Assembly: GCA_029260475.1 (NCBI GenBank)
Contig: JAJDDE010000030.1
Coordinates: 1 to 33,904 of the forward strand
DNA: 33,904 nt
DNA from: Phycisphaerales bacterium
GTDB lineage: Bacteria > Planctomycetota > Phycisphaerae > Phycisphaerales > UBA1924
Reading direction: 5' to 3'
Shown here: positions 1 to 7,330 of the stretch, in pieces
Layout of the letters: each line of letters starts with the position of its first letter
How positions within the stretch are numbered: the first letter of the stretch is position 1
Notes under the pieces: model-generated
Told to the model about the DNA's origin: nothing
What the model saw: the letters and a program-made list of their open reading frames with translations, nothing else
Databases searched by the model: none
Made by a program: the position numbers and the translations under genes

Positions 1-103
1 GTCGGATGCTGTTCGAACCCCCGTCGATCGCCGCGATACGCCCCTCGACGTGCGCGACGCCCCGCTCCGCGGCGCGTTCACTCTCGTCGCTCGGATCAGG
101 CAA
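1..103 (-). CDS. Ppx/GppA-type phosphatase, N-terminal fragment (runs off the left edge)
   Basis: Only 34 codons are visible. The frame is open to the window edge and contains RIAAIDGGSNSIR, the N-terminal phosphate-binding motif of the exopolyphosphatase/guanosine pentaphosphate phosphatase family (ASKHA fold; usual form AAIDLGSNSIR). I place the start at a TTG (101-103), because a strong AGGAGG lies 6 nt upstream and no ATG or GTG is in frame. That TTG overlaps the last codons of the CHAD gene, so the two are probably coupled. The family removes terminal phosphate from polyphosphate or pppGpp in the cytoplasm. Next to a CHAD gene, polyphosphate turnover is the likelier role (inference). The rest of the protein cannot be judged. 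Confidence 0.75.
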   Translation of the reverse strand, partial: MPDPSDESERAAERGVAHVEGRIAAIDGGSNSIR

Positions 104-1004
104 CCCGTGCCTCCTGTCGCATCACCGAGAGCTCGTGCGCACACCCCAGGAGCTGCTGGGCCGCCCCGACGTCCCACCACCACCTGACGAACGCGCAGTG
201 CTCGCGATCGAGGCCCGCACGCAGCTCTCCGCGGAGCAGGACGAGCCCGTCGCGGACCGGCGCGCTGTCCTCGCGTTCGAGCACGCGCGAGATCAGCTCC
301 GCCTGCGCGTGCGCGTCGTTGATCGTCCCCAGACGCTGCTGGAAGTCCGCCAGACGCGCCAGCACCTCCCGCGCGAGCATCGGCGGCAGCATCGGCTCGA
401 AGAGCTCCACGGTGTAGCGCAGCCGCTTGCCGTCCTTTCGCAGCTCGTGCAGGAGCGTGAGGTCCGTGATGTTCTGCTCGGAGGCACCCGCGAACAGCAG
501 CGCCCGATCGCGGAGCGTCTCGCCCGCCATCGCGCTCTGCGTCTGCTCGGTGGGCTTCACGCAATCAGCAAGACGGCCCGGCAGTTCCGTCAGCGCGTCG
601 ATACGCGACGCCAGCGCGTCGGCGAGTTCCGCCGATCCCCGCTCACGCTGCGCACCGAGGTGCGCGAGCAGGTACCCGCCGGCGGCCGCACGCTTCGGGT
701 CGTTCACGCTCTTCAACCGGGCGCCGATCCGCCCGGAGATCACGTCGGCGTCCCGAACGCCACCGGCGATCCGGCGCAGCTCCCTCACCGGCAGCAGCAG
801 CCGCTTGCTCTCGCCGTTGCGGAGGACCGAGCGCAAGCCGCAAACGCCCGCCTCGACCCGCCGGGCGCTGGTGCGCAGCCTCTTGATCGCGCGCTTCGCT
901 GGAACCTCCGCGTTCGCCTCATGGGCCCACTGCACGAAAGCGTGCGCACGCTCTGTGAGGATCGCGCCGGGCCGCATCGTGTTCTCAACGCCGGAGCTGC
1001 TCAC
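96..1004 (-). CDS. CHAD domain protein
   Basis: This 302-aa protein matches the CHAD family (conserved histidine alpha-helical domain), helical bundles rich in conserved His, Arg and Lys that bind inorganic polyphosphate. Recognisable parts are the basic helix around residues 39-54 (AIKRLRTSARRVEAG), a RDADV segment near 84-88, the hallmark HELRKDGKRLRY at 186-197 and LGTINDAHA at 225-233. The GTG start overlaps the stop of the upstream kinase-like gene (GTGA), and the stop region overlaps the TTG start of the Ppx-like gene, so all three are likely coupled. There is no signal peptide, so it should be cytoplasmic. CHAD genes often sit with polyphosphate enzymes, as here. An alternative start is the ATG at residue 10. 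Confidence 0.88.
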   Translation of the reverse strand: MSSSGVENTMRPGAILTERAHAFVQWAHEANAEVPAKRAIKRLRTSARRVEAGVCGLRSVLRNGESKRLLLPVRELRRIAGGVRDADVISGRIGARLKSVNDPKRAAAGGYLLAHLGAQRERGSAELADALASRIDALTELPGRLADCVKPTEQTQSAMAGETLRDRALLFAGASEQNITDLTLLHELRKDGKRLRYTVELFEPMLPPMLAREVLARLADFQQRLGTINDAHAQAELISRVLEREDSAPVRDGLVLLRGELRAGLDREHCAFVRWWWDVGAAQQLLGCAHELSVMRQEARVA

Positions 1005-1834
1005 GCGCGGGCACCCTCCATCTGCCCGACAACATCCTCCACCTTCGCGCGGATGTCCGCGAAGACCTCCTCCACCGGGCGGCGCGCGTCCACCGTGTGG
1101 AAGCCGTGGCGCTCGCTCAGTTTCGTGAACGCGCTGAGGAGTCGCCGCTGGTACCGGAGGAACGACGCGTGGACATCATCCTCTTCCTGGAAGTCCATGC
1201 CGGACTCCCAGTAGTCAAACCCGCCCGAAGACACCACCCGAGGCGTGAGCCGCTCCACGTCCACATCCAGATAAAAAACCGCGTGGGGCTCGGGCGCAAA
1301 CCGGTAGACATCCTCGATCCACGCGGGGTCCGAGCCGCGCACGTTCGAGCGTGCGATCATCGCGTAGATGTACCGGTCCATGAGCACCACGAAGCCCGCC
1401 TTCAACGCGGGGAGGATCTGACGCTCTAATCGATCGGCGAAGTCCGTCGCGTAGAACAGATCCATCGTCCGGCGCCCGAGCGTGTGACCCTCCTGCGCCT
1501 TGGCGAGGCCGGCGCCGGCGAGCTGGCTCGTCTTGATCGCGGAGTGGGCGACGCCGTACCCGTGCTTCTCCAGCCACTCACGCAGCAGCGCCATGTGCGT
1601 TGATCGCCCAACACCATCCGTGCCCTCCAGGCAGATCAGCCGTCCCGGGTACTCGCTGATGTCGATCGGTTCGGCGCCCGTGATCTGCGTGAGCAGGTCG
1701 GGAGGAGATGCGGCGAAGCCCGTCTCCTCCGGCTCCTCGGCCGATCCGACCATGGACGCGGTGTTGTAACTGCTCATCATCTCTCCGAACGCGTCGGTGG
1801 GTGGCGTTGAGGGTCGATCGCGGAACGACGCCAT
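1001..1834 (-). CDS. Thymidylate kinase-like P-loop kinase with Arg in Walker A
   Basis: The fold signature is that of dTMP kinase: P-loop LEGTDGVGRSTH at residues 69-80, a DRY motif at 153-155 and a YLDVD strand at 188-192. Thymidylate kinases make dTDP from dTMP and ATP. The Walker A lysine is replaced by arginine (R77, codon CGA), and about 60 residues precede the core, so the protein is longer than the usual roughly 210 aa. The ATG at 1834 has no Shine-Dalgarno. The ATG at 1777 (residue 20) has GGAG 5 nt upstream and is the better start. The gene lies between the DUF4340 gene and the CHAD gene in one run. Ordinary dTMP kinase, or a related kinase serving the polyphosphate neighbours, are both possible; PPK2 kinases share this superfamily, but PPK2 motifs are absent. 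Confidence 0.75.
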   Translation of the reverse strand: MASFRDRPSTPPTDAFGEMMSSYNTASMVGSAEEPEETGFAASPPDLLTQITGAEPIDISEYPGRLICLEGTDGVGRSTHMALLREWLEKHGYGVAHSAIKTSQLAGAGLAKAQEGHTLGRRTMDLFYATDFADRLERQILPALKAGFVVLMDRYIYAMIARSNVRGSDPAWIEDVYRFAPEPHAVFYLDVDVERLTPRVVSSGGFDYWESGMDFQEEDDVHASFLRYQRRLLSAFTKLSERHGFHTVDARRPVEEVFADIRAKVEDVVGQMEGARA

Positions 1835-1864
1835 TCTACGCGAACCGGCCCGGGCGCTTCGGAT

Positions 1865-2890
1865 TCACCGCCCCGGGAGCGCAGGCCCCAGCAGGTCTTC
1901 GAGCGACGGGCCTCTGAGTTCTTCAGGGCGCAGACGCATGTCGATCGCCCTCGCCGCAGCGATCCGGAAGACCCAGGGCGAGAGCCGCCGATCCAACGCC
2001 TCCGCTTCGTCCGCCCGCTCGTCGTCGATCGAGTAGCACCGGAACCGCGCCGCCGCCGTCTCAGGGGTCACGGGCACCGTCTGCACCTCAATCACAAGCC
2101 CGTCGGTCGTCTCGAACTCGGTGGTCACCGTCTGTTCCTCCGTGAACTCGAAGGCATCGACCCTGTTGACGTCGCCAAAGCTCAGGCGTGCGAGCGCGAG
2201 GGGCAACCGCAGCAGCGCCGGGTGGTCCTTCGCAGGGCCGAGCGGTGCCTCGATGATCATGGGTATCTCGCCGGCCCGCTCCGTGTCCGCGGCACTCAGC
2301 GCGACCGTGCCACCGTCCGGGTGCGTGATGCGGATGGCGTCGATGCGCGACGGCTCGATGTCGAGCAGGGTCAGGTCCGCCCACTCGCCGAGGGCCGTCG
2401 AACCGGGGAGCGACTGCTCGATCCATTTCACGCGATCCTCGCCGGCCTTGCGCACCAGACGCCCGAAGATCCCCCTCGCCTCGACGAACCGCCCCGCGAC
2501 GACATCCGCGACGGTGCGCCCGTCCGCAGCGATCAGCCTGATGTGCAGCCCGCTGTCTCCCACGCCCAGACGATCGTGGAACGATGGATCGTCCGTCCGC
2601 TGCTCGAGGACGGTGGTCTCCGAGAGATCGAGCAACAGCCGCTCGGCGCGGTCGGCGTACACCGGATAGCCGCCCCCGTTGGCCAGGCCCCAGCCCGACT
2701 CGGTGCGCATGATCGCGAGCGTACCGGCCCCGGCACTCAGTTCGATGCGCATCACCTCCGATGCGTCGAACGGCTCGACAAGGCGCTGCGACACCGCCAC
2801 GCCACTAAACCCCCGCGCCGGGAGCAGCAGGAACACGCAGAGGCACACAACGCCGACGAACAGGGCCACGAAGGTCAGGCGCACGGTCAT
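1865..2890 (-). CDS. DUF4340 domain protein of the Gld-like ABC module
   Basis: This 341-aa protein has an N-terminal membrane anchor (about residues 5-25) followed by a predicted extracytoplasmic region with repeated short segments of the DUF4340 type: SGWGLANGGGYPVYADRAERLLLDL near 65-90, and later strands of W/L-rich repeats. DUF4340 proteins are regularly encoded after an ABC ATPase, an ABC-2 permease and a GldG-like protein, and the same order is present here. Its start overlaps the GldG-like stop by 4 nt (ATGA). Its biochemical role is unknown; by position it is an accessory subunit of the exporter. The following kinase-like gene starts 30 to 88 nt downstream, depending on the start chosen. 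Confidence 0.8.
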   Translation of the reverse strand: MTVRLTFVALFVGVVCLCVFLLLPARGFSGVAVSQRLVEPFDASEVMRIELSAGAGTLAIMRTESGWGLANGGGYPVYADRAERLLLDLSETTVLEQRTDDPSFHDRLGVGDSGLHIRLIAADGRTVADVVAGRFVEARGIFGRLVRKAGEDRVKWIEQSLPGSTALGEWADLTLLDIEPSRIDAIRITHPDGGTVALSAADTERAGEIPMIIEAPLGPAKDHPALLRLPLALARLSFGDVNRVDAFEFTEEQTVTTEFETTDGLVIEVQTVPVTPETAAARFRCYSIDDERADEAEALDRRLSPWVFRIAAARAIDMRLRPEELRGPSLEDLLGPALPGR

Positions 2891-4758
2891 GCCGCACCCC
2901 CTCTCTGCTGTCGCCGCTCGGCGTTGCGCCCCGCACGGCGCACCAGCGCGATGGAAATCGCCAGAAGAATCACCACCGACGGTGCCGCGACGAGGTTGAT
3001 CAGCGTCACGCGATCGCCGAGCGCCTCGATCTCGCGCCCCAGCTCGTACTGCACATCCCGCAGGCGCCGCTGGGCATCGGCCCGCATCGTGCGGACCCGC
3101 TCCTGTTCGGCGCGCTGCTCGGCGAGCAGGAACGAACCGGCCCCTTCCCGCGCAGCGCCAAGCTCGCCCAGCCGCCGGTCGGCGGTCTCGACCATCTCGC
3201 GGAGGCGGAGCTCTTCCGCTGCGGATCGCTGCTGTGCCTCGCGCCGCATCGCCTGTACGCGCTCGAAGACCCGGACCTGCCTCTCGCGCGGCGCGATCGA
3301 GAGCAGCGCATCACTCGCGACGTACTCCGCGAGCACGCCGATGAGCAGTTCCGCGTTGTCCGCGATACGCACCGCACCGACCACGTCACCCCCCACCCGC
3401 TGCGGGCGTACCCAGAACCGGTCGGCGAACATGTCCGCGTCGGCGATCACCGTTGCCCTGATCGTCCCGTCCGCCCTGTGGTGCTGATCCCTGCGCGGAA
3501 ACGCGGACTTCGCGGGGCCCGTCACCGACGCCGCCAGCGCGTACGCACGCCCGTCGGGCGAGTACGCCCGCAGCAGCGCCTGCGGATCGGGTGAGAACCG
3601 GATCGCGGACGACTCGATGAGATCGGCCTCCTCGCTCGTCCGAACGAGGGGCGTGAACGCGGTCGTCGCGCCGTCGATCGCTTCGACACGCCCCGCCGAC
3701 GCGATGTTCAGCGACTCGAGCCGCTCCAGGGCCCGCACGCCCTGCGCGAGCGCATCCTTGCCGAGCCGGAGATACGCCACATAAGGTAACTCAACCGTTT
3801 CGGACCCCCGGCGCACCGAGACGTTGGTCGCGTGGATCCGATCGAGGACTACTTCAGACCTGCTGTACGAGACCCCCCACGCCGCGAGAAGATCGGGAAG
3901 GTCCGACGCGATCACGTTGCTCGCGAGCAGACGCGGGTTCTGCTGCGCCTCGGGCGGCACGTCGATCTCGCAGTTCGGGTCCACGATCACCACCACCGGC
4001 AGCCCGTTCAGCACCGCCTGATCGATCGCGTACCGCAGCGTGTCGGGCGTGTCCTTCGGATGGAGCACCACGAGCGCTTCCAAACCCGGCGGTAACCCCG
4101 AGGCGTCCTGCTCGATCGTGACCAGCTCGAAGACGCGCGCAAGCTCGGTGCGCACCGCCCACGGGCGTGCGCGGATGCGCCCGGCGATCTCCGCGCCGTC
4201 TAAGGGGAGCGTCGTCAGCACGCCCACCCGGGGCTTTGTGGATTGCGAGAGCAGGTACACCACGCGAGCGATGTCGTACTCGAGGCGCGACGCGAGGGCG
4301 GGGTCGAGATAGCCGATGCCCTGGACCGTGTCTACGTCGTTCGAACCCGCCAGGCCGAAGTACAGCGTGGCGCCGCCCCGCTGTCTCACCTGCGTGATGC
4401 CGGCGTTCACCGCGCGCTCTTCCTCTTCGGAGAAGGGCGCCGGGTCCACCTCCTCGACGATGAGCAGGCCGGGCGGAGCGGCCCGCTCCAGCCCGCGCAG
4501 GAGCCGGCGAACGCGCTCGACGTGGGCCACCACTTCGGGCAGGTTCGAGCCGGACTCGGAGGAGTAGAAGAGCGTGAGCCGCACCGGGCGATCGAGACCC
4601 TGCACGATGCCCAGAGCACCTCCTGAGAGCGTGTGGGCCCGCGTCTGCGTCAGGTCCGCCCGCACGCCGCTCAGCGTGCGGGTGGAGAGGAGCGTGACCC
4701 CCACGAACAGCACCGTGAACGCCACGACCGCGAGCAGCGTGCGCAAGAACGTCGGCAT
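2887..4758 (-). CDS. GldG-like ABC transporter auxiliary protein
   Basis: This 623-aa protein has an N-terminal TM helix (about 8-28), a large extracytoplasmic region and a C-terminal TM helix (about 585-605) with a basic tail. The middle region has the ABC_transp_aux/GldG pattern: a thioredoxin-like RVGVLTTLPLDG segment and LEALVVLHPKD followed by VVVIVDPNCEID. A long charged coiled coil, rich in E, R and Q, precedes the last helix (about 495-580). GldG works with GldF and GldA in Bacteroidetes gliding and secretion; homologues occur in many non-gliding bacteria with unknown cargo. The ATG overlaps the permease stop by one base (TGATG), and the end overlaps the DUF4340 start. The role as exporter subunit is inferred from family and order. 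Confidence 0.85.
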   Translation of the reverse strand: MPTFLRTLLAVVAFTVLFVGVTLLSTRTLSGVRADLTQTRAHTLSGGALGIVQGLDRPVRLTLFYSSESGSNLPEVVAHVERVRRLLRGLERAAPPGLLIVEEVDPAPFSEEEERAVNAGITQVRQRGGATLYFGLAGSNDVDTVQGIGYLDPALASRLEYDIARVVYLLSQSTKPRVGVLTTLPLDGAEIAGRIRARPWAVRTELARVFELVTIEQDASGLPPGLEALVVLHPKDTPDTLRYAIDQAVLNGLPVVVIVDPNCEIDVPPEAQQNPRLLASNVIASDLPDLLAAWGVSYSRSEVVLDRIHATNVSVRRGSETVELPYVAYLRLGKDALAQGVRALERLESLNIASAGRVEAIDGATTAFTPLVRTSEEADLIESSAIRFSPDPQALLRAYSPDGRAYALAASVTGPAKSAFPRRDQHHRADGTIRATVIADADMFADRFWVRPQRVGGDVVGAVRIADNAELLIGVLAEYVASDALLSIAPRERQVRVFERVQAMRREAQQRSAAEELRLREMVETADRRLGELGAAREGAGSFLLAEQRAEQERVRTMRADAQRRLRDVQYELGREIEALGDRVTLINLVAAPSVVILLAISIALVRRAGRNAERRQQRGGAA

Positions 4759-5492
4759 CAGCCGGCCCTCCCCGCGTTGACGAACGCGACGTTCAGCCCG
4801 AGCGCGCAGCCGATCAGCGAAAGGAAGTACACCGCGTCGTCCAGCGAGAAGTCGCTGGCGCTCATCGCGCGGTACCGGGGCAGCACGCTCAGGTCCAAGA
4901 GCGCCTCCACCACGCCCGGCGGGACGCGCCCGTCGATAAACGACACCACGGGGCGGAAGCCCGCGAGCGAGAGCAATAGACAGACCAGGAGCGTGAGCAC
5001 GAAGGCAACGACCTGGCTGCTCGTGGAGGCGCTGATCGATGCGCCCACCGCCATGAACGCCCCGGCGACCATGATGATCGAGAGGTAGCCGCTCAGGATG
5101 ACCCCGTGATCGGGATCACCCAGCACGCTGACCGTGATCCAGAGCGGGAACGTCAGCCCGATCGCGAGGACCGCGATCGTCCACGCCGCGAGGAACTTCC
5201 CGACCACGACGGGCCAGATACCCAGCGGCAGCGTGAGCAGCAGCTCGCCCGTGCCCGTGCGACGCTCCTCGGACCACAGACGCATCGCGAGCGCCGGCAC
5301 GAGGAACATGCAGAGCCAGGGCAGGTAGTTGAAGAACGGCGTGAGGTCCGCGAGGCCCCGCTCATAGAGCCCAGCGACGTTGAGCGTCATCACACCGATG
5401 AGCACCAGGAAGATGACGATGAAGATCGGCGCCACGGGCGACACCGCGTACGCAACCAACTCCCGTGCGTAGACCGTCCGCAACGCCCTCAT
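4758..5492 (-). CDS. ABC-2 type permease (GldF-like)
   Basis: This 244-aa integral membrane protein has six likely TM helices: near residues 17-37 (SPVAPIFIVIFLVLIGV), 54-72, 95-118, 135-153, 162-180 and 220-238. The RLWSEERRTGTGELLLTLPL stretch after the second helix is typical of GldF/NosY-type ABC-2 permeases. It should form the membrane channel driven by the ATPase encoded immediately upstream (4-nt ATGA overlap) and work with the GldG-like and DUF4340 proteins encoded downstream. The substrate cannot be read from the sequence. Confidence 0.88.
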   Translation of the reverse strand: MRALRTVYARELVAYAVSPVAPIFIVIFLVLIGVMTLNVAGLYERGLADLTPFFNYLPWLCMFLVPALAMRLWSEERRTGTGELLLTLPLGIWPVVVGKFLAAWTIAVLAIGLTFPLWITVSVLGDPDHGVILSGYLSIIMVAGAFMAVGASISASTSSQVVAFVLTLLVCLLLSLAGFRPVVSFIDGRVPPGVVEALLDLSVLPRYRAMSASDFSLDDAVYFLSLIGCALGLNVAFVNAGRAG

Positions 5493-6448
5493 GCTGCGCC
5501 CTCTGGTGAGCGCGTCGTGAGATCACGGAAGACGCGGTCCAGGCTGCCGGAGTGGACCTCAAGCGAGAAGACCGCCCAGCCTCGATCGTGGCAGACCCCA
5601 GCGACATCACCCGCGATCGGCGCACCACCCGAGGCGTAGACCACGAGCGCCGCATCGGAGCCACCGCCCGGACCCTCTTCGACCCGCTCGACTCCCCCGA
5701 TCGCAGCGAGCGCCGTGCGTACCTCGGCGTTCGCACCCGAGCAGCGGAGCGTGACGCGTTGGTGACCGGGGTCGCGCGCCCGGAGCACACCAGGCGTCTC
5801 GTCCGCGAGCACCGTGCCCTGCGCGATCAAGACGACGCGCGTGCAGATCGCCTCGACCTCTTCCAGGATGTGCGTCGAAAGGATGACGGCCTTCTCCGGC
5901 GCCATCTCGTTGATGAGCCGGCGCACCTCGGCCTTCTGGTTGGGATCGAGCCCGTCCGTCGGCTCGTCCAGCACCAGCACCGGCGGGTCGTGCAGGATCG
6001 CCTGCGCCAGGCCGACGCGCCGTTTGTACCCCTTGCTCAGCGTCTCGATCGGTTGGCGCATCATGTGACGCAGCCCCGCACGCTCCGCAGCGTGTTCGAC
6101 GAGGCGCACCACGTCACGCCGCGCAACCCCGCGGGCTCGGGCGCAGAACCGGAGAAAGGCGACGGGAGTCATCTCGGCGTACGCGGGCGCGCCCTCGGGG
6201 AGGTAGCCGACCAGGGCCTTCGCGCGCGTCGGTGCGCGCCATGCGTCGTTGCCTTCGACTAGGGCTCGTCCCTCAGATGGCTGCAAATAACCGGTGAGCA
6301 TCTTCATCGTCGTGCTCTTCCCAGCCCCGTTCGGCCCCAGAAAACCGATGACCTCGCCCCTCTCCACGGAGAACGAAACCCCGTCCACGGCACGGAAGGT
6401 GCCAAAGCACCTGACCAGGGAGTCGAGTTGGACGGCGGGTGTGCCCAT
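5489..6448 (-). CDS. ABC transporter ATP-binding protein (GldA-like)
   Basis: This 319-aa ATPase has Walker A GPNGAGKST (38-46), the GYLPE segment near 81-85 typical of the GldA subgroup, signature LSKGY (137-141), Walker B VLVLDE (157-162) and the switch His in STHILEE (193). About 100 residues follow the ATPase core and probably form a regulatory or dimer region. It is the first gene of the minus-strand run that continues through the permease, the GldG-like protein, DUF4340, the kinase-like protein, CHAD and Ppx. There is no Shine-Dalgarno before the ATG; instead TACTCT lies 8 nt upstream, which suggests a leaderless transcript. It energises export of an unknown substrate at the inner membrane. 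Confidence 0.92.
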   Translation of the reverse strand: MGTPAVQLDSLVRCFGTFRAVDGVSFSVERGEVIGFLGPNGAGKSTTMKMLTGYLQPSEGRALVEGNDAWRAPTRAKALVGYLPEGAPAYAEMTPVAFLRFCARARGVARRDVVRLVEHAAERAGLRHMMRQPIETLSKGYKRRVGLAQAILHDPPVLVLDEPTDGLDPNQKAEVRRLINEMAPEKAVILSTHILEEVEAICTRVVLIAQGTVLADETPGVLRARDPGHQRVTLRCSGANAEVRTALAAIGGVERVEEGPGGGSDAALVVYASGGAPIAGDVAGVCHDRGWAVFSLEVHSGSLDRVFRDLTTRSPEGAA

Positions 6449-6456
6449 GCGCGCAC

Positions 6457-6462
6457 AGAGTA
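6457..6462 (-). promoter_or_regulatory. Candidate -10 element (TACTCT) of the ABC/CHAD operon, leaderless type
   Basis: On the minus strand TACTCT fits TANNNT and ends 8 nt before the ABC ATPase ATG. No Shine-Dalgarno is present, so transcription would start at or next to the ATG. No convincing -35 is visible. This is one of six similar arrangements in the window. Confidence 0.4.
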
Positions 6463-6592
6463 ATGCGAGGAGGGACGGGCGTCGCGTGTCTCAGATTTCT
6501 CTTTTGATTCCGCACGGAAGCCGTACACTCGAACTAAAGGCGGTGTTGCATGCACGTATCACCTCGCCATCTAAGCCGGCTCGTGATCCCGA

Positions 6593-6607
6593 GTGAGCGT
6601 CGCTCAC
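6593..6607. promoter_or_regulatory. Perfect palindrome, candidate operator before the response regulator
   Basis: GTGAGCG-T-CGCTCAC is a 7+1+7 perfect inverted repeat. It lies in the 211-bp gap between the ABC operon and the response-regulator gene, 52 nt before the GTG start. A possible -10 for the regulator (TACACT, 6524-6529) lies upstream of it. It could be an operator for the regulator itself or for another factor. The short-hairpin alternative is not excluded. Confidence 0.35.
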
Positions 6608-6659
6608 GCGAGCGCCCTCCGAGCACAGGCATCGTTCGCACGACCCAGGTGTACATCTC

Positions 6660-7319
6660 GTGAGCGCCACCCCCGTTGGAGTGGTCATCGCGGACGACCA
6701 GTATCTCGTGCGCTCGGGCCTCGCGTTCCGCCTCAACGCCGAGCCGTCCATCCACGTCCTCGCCGAGGCGCACGACGCCGAGAGCGCCGTGCAGGCCGTG
6801 ATCGAGCACAAACCGAGCGTAGCGATTCTGGATATGGAGATGCCCGGGCGTTCCATATTCGGGGCGGTCCAGGAGATGCGTGACCTCGCGCCCGGTCTGC
6901 GCGTGATCTTTATCACCGCCTTTGCGAGCAGCAGCGCGATCGCCGACGCCATCCAAGTCAACGCGTCCGGCATCGTCACGAAAGAGGAGGAGACAGACCG
7001 GCTCACGACCGCGATACGAAGCGTCGTGGACGGCAAGCCGTACTACTCAGTCCGCGTGCTCGAACGACTCGAGATCGGGCCCGACGGTGTGCGCCTGAGA
7101 CAGAGCGCTCAGGAGCCGCAGGTCGAGCTCACCCTGCGCGAACGCGAGGTCCTTGCGTACGTCGCCCGCGGCATGTCCAAGAAGGACATGGCGAGCACCA
7201 TGCACCTCTCGGTCAAGACCATCGAGAACCACACCGGGGCCCTCATGTCCAAGCTGCGCATCCACAACCGTGTCGAGCTCACGCGCTACGCCATCCGTCA
7301 CGGCTTCACCCAAGCCTGA
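6660..7319 (+). CDS. NarL/FixJ-type response regulator
   Basis: This 219-aa protein has a receiver domain (about 6-125) with the acidic pair D12/D13, phospho-acceptor D58 in AILDMEMPG, T86 and K108. A LuxR-type helix-turn-helix follows (about 152-212), with LTLREREVLAYVARGMSKKDM and the recognition helix in LSVKTIENH. The start is a GTG with AGGTG 8 nt upstream. No histidine kinase is encoded next to it, so it is an orphan within this window. It should be a phosphorylation-controlled transcription factor; its targets are unknown. The divergent ABC operon and the palindrome at 6593-6607 are the nearest candidates. It converges on the glycogen synthase gene with 5 bp between the stops. Confidence 0.92.
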   Translation: MSATPVGVVIADDQYLVRSGLAFRLNAEPSIHVLAEAHDAESAVQAVIEHKPSVAILDMEMPGRSIFGAVQEMRDLAPGLRVIFITAFASSSAIADAIQVNASGIVTKEEETDRLTTAIRSVVDGKPYYSVRVLERLEIGPDGVRLRQSAQEPQVELTLREREVLAYVARGMSKKDMASTMHLSVKTIENHTGALMSKLRIHNRVELTRYAIRHGFTQA

Positions 7320-7330
7320 TCGGTTCAGGC
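7314..7330. terminator. Short hairpin spanning the two convergent stop codons
   Basis: GCCTGA-TCGGT-TCAGGC is a perfect 6-bp stem with a 5-nt loop. The arms contain the stop codons of the response regulator (7317-7319) and the glycogen synthase (7325-7327). It could end both transcripts, but there is no T tract on either side, so a true intrinsic terminator is doubtful. Confidence 0.3.

Noticed and set aside
2222-3487. A 421-codon plus-strand frame across the DUF4340 and GldG-like genes
   Set aside because: It spans two well-supported overlapping genes and turns into a Ser/Arg-rich shadow sequence.
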